From assembly GCF_014205845.1 (NCBI RefSeq), contig NZ_JACHCR010000010.1, positions 170,779 to 234,778 of the forward strand: a stretch of 64,000 nt of DNA, in the 5' to 3' direction. Source of the stretch: Mucilaginibacter cryoferens (GTDB taxonomy: Bacteria; Bacteroidota; Bacteroidia; Sphingobacteriales; Sphingobacteriaceae). Shown piece after piece: positions 58,823 through 64,000 of the stretch; the first letter of the stretch is position 1, and the number at the start of each line of letters is the position of its first letter. Below the pieces are notes generated by a model, which saw only the letters and a program-made list of their open reading frames with translations, was not told the origin of the DNA and ran no database searches. Made by a program: the position numbers and the translations under genes.

Positions 58823-60941
58823 CCAGGCAGGGATAAATAAAATAAGCTCGATACGCAATTGGTACGTTACTTACCAATTGCTTGCCGATGTGCTTTTTGC
58901 TGCCGCCATTTCGTTGGCTTTAATGGCCCTATTGGTTTATATTTTGCATATATCCATACTCTGGATACTACCTGTATTTATGTTGAGCTTAATGGCGATG
59001 CTATTTGTTCATAAGTGGTGGAAAACGAGCGAACTATCTATCGCCAATTTCCTTAATCAGCAATATCCCGAACTGGAAGAAAGCAGCGCGTTGGTATTAA
59101 AAAACGAAGCACAATTAAACTTGCTCGAAACATTACAATTGCAAAAGGTACAGGCCCGTTTGCAGGAGGTACCTCAATGGCACAATTCTTTTTTAAAGCG
59201 AATAAAGCTTGCTTTGGCGTTGCTGCTTTTTGCATCTGTTTTGGTTTGGTTATCAGGTAGATTGGTGAGTTTAAACGTAGTCAAAGCCGAAAGAAGTTTA
59301 TCGATAGAAAAGAATGTTATCTCCGAAAAAATTCTGCCACAAATCTCGGCCGTTGATATTGTGATCAATCCGCCGTTGTATACCGGCAAACCCCAGCGCA
59401 ACCAGGATAGGTTTACTTTAAATATAGAGGACGGCGCAACGGTAACCTGGAAAATATCAACCAATATACCTGTTAAAAAGGTGACGTTGTTGTTTAACGA
59501 CAAGGAAAATATTGATTTAAAGTACATCAATACGGATAAAACCCAATGGCAAATTGCAAGAACAATTAATAAACCAGGGTTTTACCAGGTAAGTGTTGAT
59601 GGTAAGCTATCCGATCTGTACCAGTTACAAATAGTACCAGATCAGCCGCCGGTTATCCGTATCAAATCACCAAAACAATATACTTATATAGACGCCGGAG
59701 AGGCGCAAAGGGTAAATATAGATGCAGCTATCAATGATGATTATGGAGTTAGCGACGCGCTTATTTTTGCAACTGTTGCCAAAGGGAGTGGTGAAGCTGT
59801 AAAGTTTAAAGAGTACAAACTCGATTTTGGTGCATCGTTCAACAGTCATCAGCCTCAATATAACCTGCAAAAACTGGTCAGTTTGCCCGCCTTGAATATG
59901 GAGCCAGGTGATGAACTCTATTTTTATATCCAGGCTACCGATACGCACCAGCAGCAAAGCAGAACGGATGTTTATACCGTATCTATACAAGATACCGCCC
60001 AATTATTGAGTATGGATGGCATGCTGAGTGGTGTGAACCAAAAGCCTGAGTTTTTCAGAAGCGAACGGCAGATCATTCTCGATACCGAAAAACTATTAAA
60101 AGATAGGGATAGCATTACCACCGCGAAGTTTAATGACCGTAGCAACGATCTTGGTATCGATCAAAAATTGCTGCGTTTGCGTTATGGCAAGTTTTTAGGC
60201 GAAGAATCAGAATCAGACATTAACCCGGCTGATGTTAAGGATGATCCGGTTGGCGATATTAAAAACTACGGTAATGCAGCTGTAATATTGGATAAATACA
60301 CCGATAAACACGATAACGCCGAGGATGCCCAGTTTTTTGATCCCGAATTAAAGAAACAATTAAAAGCTACACTTACAGAAATGTGGAAAGCCGAATTGCA
60401 ATTGAGGCTTTACAAACCACAGGACGCGTTGCCGTTTGAATATAAAGCTTTGCGGTTATTGAAAGATCTGCAGCAGAAGTCGAGGATGTATGTGGCAAAA
60501 ACTTCTTATAATCCACCTGCTTTAAAATTAGAGAAGCGTTTGAGTGGCGATCTTTCTAAGATTAACCAACCGGTAAGCAAATCGGATATTAAACCGGGTA
60601 CTGATCAATATGAAAATCTGAAAAAAGCTATACAAGTATTAGCGCAATTAAAGGTTACCTTCCAAATAACCGGCACCGATGAACATGTACTTGCTTTAGC
60701 CAATCAGCAACTCAGTTTAAAGGCATCAGCTCAACCTGGTGTCTATTTATCGGCTTTAAGTGCCATGCGCAGAATTTTATCGAAGCAGGGGGACGTTAAA
60801 TTAAATGATATATCGCTGGTTGAAAAAGCGATCCAGAAAACCATAGCACCCGCTGCTAGAACACCAGTCGCTACGGAAAGCTCCGCCGACATGGGTTTAT
60901 CGGCAGAATATTATAAAAATCTCAACCGTTTAAACCGATAA
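58815..60941 (+). CDS. DUF4175-family membrane protein
   Basis: A 708-residue protein with two N-terminal helices (about 22-45 and 50-66, VLFAAAISLALMALLVYIL) and a further helix near 130 (LALALLLFASVLVWLSG), then a long soluble part with Ig-like (PPLYTGKPQRNQDRF, KSPKQYTYIDAGEA) and helical regions. This arrangement matches the DUF4175 family of the MoxR gene neighbourhood. It begins 8 bp before the BatA-like stop, so it is translationally coupled. The function is unknown. Confidence 0.75.
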   Translation: MANQAGINKISSIRNWYVTYQLLADVLFAAAISLALMALLVYILHISILWILPVFMLSLMAMLFVHKWWKTSELSIANFLNQQYPELEESSALVLKNEAQLNLLETLQLQKVQARLQEVPQWHNSFLKRIKLALALLLFASVLVWLSGRLVSLNVVKAERSLSIEKNVISEKILPQISAVDIVINPPLYTGKPQRNQDRFTLNIEDGATVTWKISTNIPVKKVTLLFNDKENIDLKYINTDKTQWQIARTINKPGFYQVSVDGKLSDLYQLQIVPDQPPVIRIKSPKQYTYIDAGEAQRVNIDAAINDDYGVSDALIFATVAKGSGEAVKFKEYKLDFGASFNSHQPQYNLQKLVSLPALNMEPGDELYFYIQATDTHQQQSRTDVYTVSIQDTAQLLSMDGMLSGVNQKPEFFRSERQIILDTEKLLKDRDSITTAKFNDRSNDLGIDQKLLRLRYGKFLGEESESDINPADVKDDPVGDIKNYGNAAVILDKYTDKHDNAEDAQFFDPELKKQLKATLTEMWKAELQLRLYKPQDALPFEYKALRLLKDLQQKSRMYVAKTSYNPPALKLEKRLSGDLSKINQPVSKSDIKPGTDQYENLKKAIQVLAQLKVTFQITGTDEHVLALANQQLSLKASAQPGVYLSALSAMRRILSKQGDVKLNDISLVEKAIQKTIAPAARTPVATESSADMGLSAEYYKNLNRLNR

Positions 60942-60947
60942 ATACAA

Positions 60948-62732
60948 ATGAACTGGAACCCGATAGTAATCGTCATTTGTATTCTGCTTGCTGTATTTGC
61001 AGTTTGGAAGGAGGTTGTTAGGCTAAATAAATCCCGCTTGTTGCCACGCATAGTTGCAAGTATTATAGCTGTAGCTGCATTGGCTTGCATTGTCATTCCG
61101 TTAAGTTATCAGATCGACGTTAATAAACAGGACAAAAACGAAGCGCTTCTATTAACAGATGGTTTTAGTAAAGACAGCCTGATCCAATACAAAACTGAAA
61201 AACTATTTACTTTAGATGGAAAGATAAAAAAAGACATTCCAAAAGCTATCCAAATATTTGACCTCGGCGATCTCAGATCTGATTCTACAATTACGCAGGT
61301 ACGAATTTTAGGTAATGGGTTAAACAAAACAGAACTACAGCAATTTGGTGGTTTGCCTTTGGCATTTCATCCGATACCAGTTAAGCAAGGAATAACCGCT
61401 ATAAGCTGGAATAAGCAATTGAAAACAGGCGAGGATTTAAATATCCAGGGTATTTATCAAAATACATTGGCTAAAAAAATAAAGCTGGTATTAAACGGCT
61501 TAAGTACTGGTTTGGATTCGACAATTATAGAAGCCGGTAAAACAGCTCCTTTCAATTTGAATACTGTACCTAAAAATTCGGGGAGAAACATTTATAGTTT
61601 ACTGGTATTGGCGGGCGGGGATACCCTTGAAAAGGAAAGCATCCCTGTACAAATTGAACATGCAAAGCCATTAAAAGTACTCATGCTAACCTCATCCCCC
61701 GATTTTGAGAGCCGTTTTTTGAAAAACTGGTTATCGGAAAATGGTTACGCTGTGGTTGTCCGCTCGGCTATCAGCAAAGATAAATTCAATAAAGAGTTTA
61801 TTAATATAGAGCAATTTCCGCTTGATCATCTTTCGGCTGCAGTTTTCAATAAATTTGATGTTTTAATTGGCGACTTATCGGTGTTAAAAACATTAAATAG
61901 CGCAGAAGCTGCTGCATTGCAACAGGACGTAAATCAAAAAGGCCTTGGTGTGATTGTTCGGGCCGATAGTGCCTTAAAATCAGATTACTGGATGCAACGG
62001 AACTTTTCGTCGGATCGATTGGCTGTTAAAGATCCGGCACCGGTATCATTGATATTACAGGGCAAAATGGCCCTCTCTGCCAAATTGAATGCTGGGATTG
62101 TTTATATCAACAATCAAAATAATATACAATCATTGGTAAGTGACAAACAAGGGCATATTTTAGCCGCCAGTACGCTGGCTGGTGCCGGCAAACTTGTATT
62201 TACACCGTTGAATAGTACATTTAGCTGGGTGCTCGGCGGCAACAAAACAGATTATGCTGGTTTATGGTCGTTACTGATCAGTAAAGTAACCCGAAAATTA
62301 CCTACTTCCGAAAACTGGACCGTAAAATCGGCTATACCAACGCTTTCTAATCCTGTCGAACTGCTATTAGAAAGCGCGACAATCCCGTCGGATATACAAA
62401 TTGAGGGCGGTACTATCGGCCCAAAACAAAACGCTTTTATTCCGTTTGAGTGGCTGGTTAAGTATTGGCCTACCTCTGCGGGTTGGCAATCTGTTAAGCA
62501 GGCTAATGGTATGTTAAAATGGTTCTATGTTTATAATAATGCCGACTGGAGAAGTATTAGGGCATTAAAAAAACAGGCAGATACCAAAGCTTATGTTATT
62601 CAACACGCGATTAATAGCAATGTAACGAAACAGATACAAGAAAAAGCAACGATTACTGTGCGTAAAATTTATTTTTATGTTTTGCTATTGATGGCGTGCG
62701 CTTTTTTATGGTTAGAGGCCAGGTTTCGGTAG
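60948..62732 (+). CDS. Membrane protein of the MoxR/DUF4175 operon
   Basis: A 594-residue protein. Two N-terminal helices (IVIVICILLAVFAVW, and PRIVASIIAVAALACIVIPL) and a C-terminal helix (IYFYVLLLMACAFLWLEARF) anchor a large intermediate region. Its centre (about residues 235-400, KPLKVLMLTSSPDFESRFL then FNKFDVLIGDLSVLK) looks like a glutamine-amidotransferase-like Rossmann fold with no catalytic triad visible. It starts 6 bp after the DUF4175 gene. Similar proteins with a VWA or GATase-like core are common in these operons. The function is not known. Confidence 0.7.
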   Translation: MNWNPIVIVICILLAVFAVWKEVVRLNKSRLLPRIVASIIAVAALACIVIPLSYQIDVNKQDKNEALLLTDGFSKDSLIQYKTEKLFTLDGKIKKDIPKAIQIFDLGDLRSDSTITQVRILGNGLNKTELQQFGGLPLAFHPIPVKQGITAISWNKQLKTGEDLNIQGIYQNTLAKKIKLVLNGLSTGLDSTIIEAGKTAPFNLNTVPKNSGRNIYSLLVLAGGDTLEKESIPVQIEHAKPLKVLMLTSSPDFESRFLKNWLSENGYAVVVRSAISKDKFNKEFINIEQFPLDHLSAAVFNKFDVLIGDLSVLKTLNSAEAAALQQDVNQKGLGVIVRADSALKSDYWMQRNFSSDRLAVKDPAPVSLILQGKMALSAKLNAGIVYINNQNNIQSLVSDKQGHILAASTLAGAGKLVFTPLNSTFSWVLGGNKTDYAGLWSLLISKVTRKLPTSENWTVKSAIPTLSNPVELLLESATIPSDIQIEGGTIGPKQNAFIPFEWLVKYWPTSAGWQSVKQANGMLKWFYVYNNADWRSIRALKKQADTKAYVIQHAINSNVTKQIQEKATITVRKIYFYVLLLMACAFLWLEARFR

Positions 62733-62750
62733 CTGCAAATAAGTACTTAA

Positions 62751-62757
62751 AAGGAGG
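62751..62757 (+). promoter_or_regulatory. Shine-Dalgarno site fixing a TTG start
   Basis: AAGGAGG ends 9 nt before the TTG at 62767. A full Shine-Dalgarno sequence is uncommon in this genome group and supports TTG as the start of the second TldD gene. Confidence 0.6.
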
Positions 62758-62766
62758 AAATATACT

Positions 62767-63942
62767 TTGAGAAGACGTGACTTTATTTATTTAACGGGCA
62801 TGGGGGCCGGCGCGTTGATGCTACCCGGTGTAAATGCTCTCGGTAAAACAATTGATCCGATGCAGGCGCTGGAAGGCGTTGATGTAAAGATCAAAAAAGA
62901 GCTGGCCGATGTGGCTTTAAACACCGCCAAATCAAACGGTGCAAGTTATGCAGATGTGAGGATTGGCCGATACCTGAATCAGTTTGTGGTAACCCGCGAA
63001 AACAAGGTTCTTAACGTAGCCAATACAGAATCATACGGTATTGGCATCCGCGTTATTGCCAATGGTTGCTGGGGATTTGCCGCTACCAACGATGTAACTA
63101 AAGAAGGGATGGTTAAAACTGCTTTGAGGGCTGTAGCTGTTGCTAAGGCCAACGCCAAAATTGGTGGTGCGCCCGTTGAGCTTGCCCCACAAAAAGGTTA
63201 CGGGGAAGTAAGCTGGAAAACTCCACTCACCAAAAATGCTTTCGAAGTGCCTATAAAAGAAAAGGTTGATCTGTTGCTAAATGCCAACGGTGTAGCCATG
63301 GCTGGCGGAGCCAACTTTGTTAACTCGGTAATGTTTGCCGTTAACGAACAAAAATACTTTGCATCTACAGATGGCTCTTATATCGATCAGGATGTACATC
63401 GTTTATATCCAAGTTTTACGGTTACTAAAATTGATCCAACAGCAGGTTCATTTGAAACCCGCAGATCATTGAGTTCGCCGGTGGGTATGGGTTACGAGTA
63501 CCTTGATCCTTTAGATAGCGAAAAAGTATTGGGTGTAACTACCCGCTACAAAAAGCGCTATGATATGATAGAAGACATGAAGTTTGCCACCCAGCAGGCG
63601 GGCGATAAGCTTAAAGCGAAATCGGTAGAGCCGGGTAAGTACGATCTGGTGCTCGATCCATCGCATTTATGGTTAACCATTCACGAATCTGTTGGGCATC
63701 CAACAGAGCTCGATCGTGTGTTGGGTTACGAAGCCAACTACGCAGGTACAAGCTTCCTTACGTTGGATAAATGGAAATCTGGCAAGTTCAACTTTGGCAG
63801 CAATGCGGTAAATATTGTGGCCGATAAAACCCAGGCCGGTTCATTAGGTGCTGTGGGTTATGATGACGAAGGCGTTAAATGCAAAAAATGGGATATCATC
63901 AAAGAGAGGGCACTGAAAAAGTCTTTTAGAAAAGGCTGTTAA
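62767..63942 (+). pseudogene. Second TldD gene, truncated (391 codons, interrupted)
   Basis: Residues 1-380 align without gaps to the TldD at 52232, including HESVGH at 306-311 and DEGVKCKKWDIIKE. The paralogue continues for 164 more residues, whereas here the frame switches to RALKKSFRKGC and stops. The lost C-terminal part contains the third metal ligand region known from E. coli TldD, so the product is probably inactive. The N-terminus MRRRDFIYLTGMGAGALMLP resembles a Tat-type leader. The junction (~63904-63908) is followed by probable insertion-sequence DNA. TTG start at 62767 is backed by AAGGAGG. Confidence 0.85.
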
Positions 63943-64000
63943 AAAAGGAGTAGGAGAATTAAGTTTTTCTGCTCCTTTTTTTGTATTTTAAAGGTGTATT
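63908..64000. mobile_element. Left end of a probable insertion sequence (partial)
   Basis: From about 63908 the sequence GGGCACTGAAAAAGTC has no relation to TldD and resembles the terminal repeats of IS1182-type elements, which often carry (GG)CACTGAAAAAGTC or its reverse. Further in, AAAAAAGGAG (63941-63950) and CTCCTTTTTTT (63972-63982) form a terminator-like hairpin. The element leaves the window, so no transposase is visible and its identity is inferred. Confidence 0.5.

Overview
The window looks like the chromosome of a Bacteroidota bacterium of the family Sphingobacteriaceae, most likely Mucilaginibacter or a close relative. The genus is inferred from gene content and style, not from a marker gene. 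Supporting signs are an AT-rich sequence, a SusC/SusD pair, TAnnTTTG-type promoter boxes, a BY-kinase/Wza exopolysaccharide locus, a DUF4159-MoxR-DUF58-BatA-DUF4175-TldD operon, and an integrase that lacks the usual first catalytic arginine.

Region 1 (1-10.4 kb) reads as the right end of an integrated element or accessory island. It holds small regulators (XRE, TetR, HxlR, AraC), redox and detoxification genes (NmrA-like reductase, DsbA/FrnE, DoxX), and an AraC-linked operon of cupin, acetyltransferase, cupin and alpha/beta hydrolase. Two decayed genes (VOC and DoxX types) follow, then a small membrane protein and a tyrosine recombinase next to the 3' end of a tRNA-Met gene.

Region 2 (10.4-20.4 kb) is ordinary chromosome: a HAD phosphatase, DUF2000, a MarR-GNAT fusion, a GlxA-type regulator, an ABC transporter operon with its own GntR regulator and a matching operator, a CocE-type hydrolase and a VOC protein. 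Within it lie three tandem 26-codon membrane microprotein genes (14265-14609) ending in a terminator. These are the most novel-looking objects in the window.

Region 3 (20.6-29.3 kb) has a SusC/SusD outer-membrane uptake pair followed by an exported tyrosine-phosphatase-like enzyme. A large NACHT-type STAND NTPase with an N-terminal HTH-like domain lies convergent to them.

Region 4 (30.5-44.4 kb) is an exopolysaccharide cluster. It encodes a Wzc-like tyrosine kinase, flippase, Wzy-like polymerase, four glycosyltransferases, five left-handed beta-helix acyltransferases and a Wza-like export lipoprotein. No priming glycosyltransferase is visible.

Region 5 (44.6-50.5 kb) holds a GH92 alpha-mannosidase, a LacI-family regulator, a small GDCCVxC protein and a sodium/solute symporter. 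A 14-bp identical operator-like site lies upstream of both the mannosidase and the symporter, which suggests one small sugar regulon.

Region 6 (50.5-64 kb) has TldE and TldD, a shrunken RDD protein and DUF4159 on the minus strand. These face a MoxR, DUF58, BatA-like, DUF4175, membrane protein and second TldD operon on the plus strand. The second TldD is cut off after residue 380, probably by an insertion sequence that runs out of the window. Two REPIN/MITE-like palindromic elements also lie here; one supplies the last codons of moxR and the leader of the DUF58 gene.
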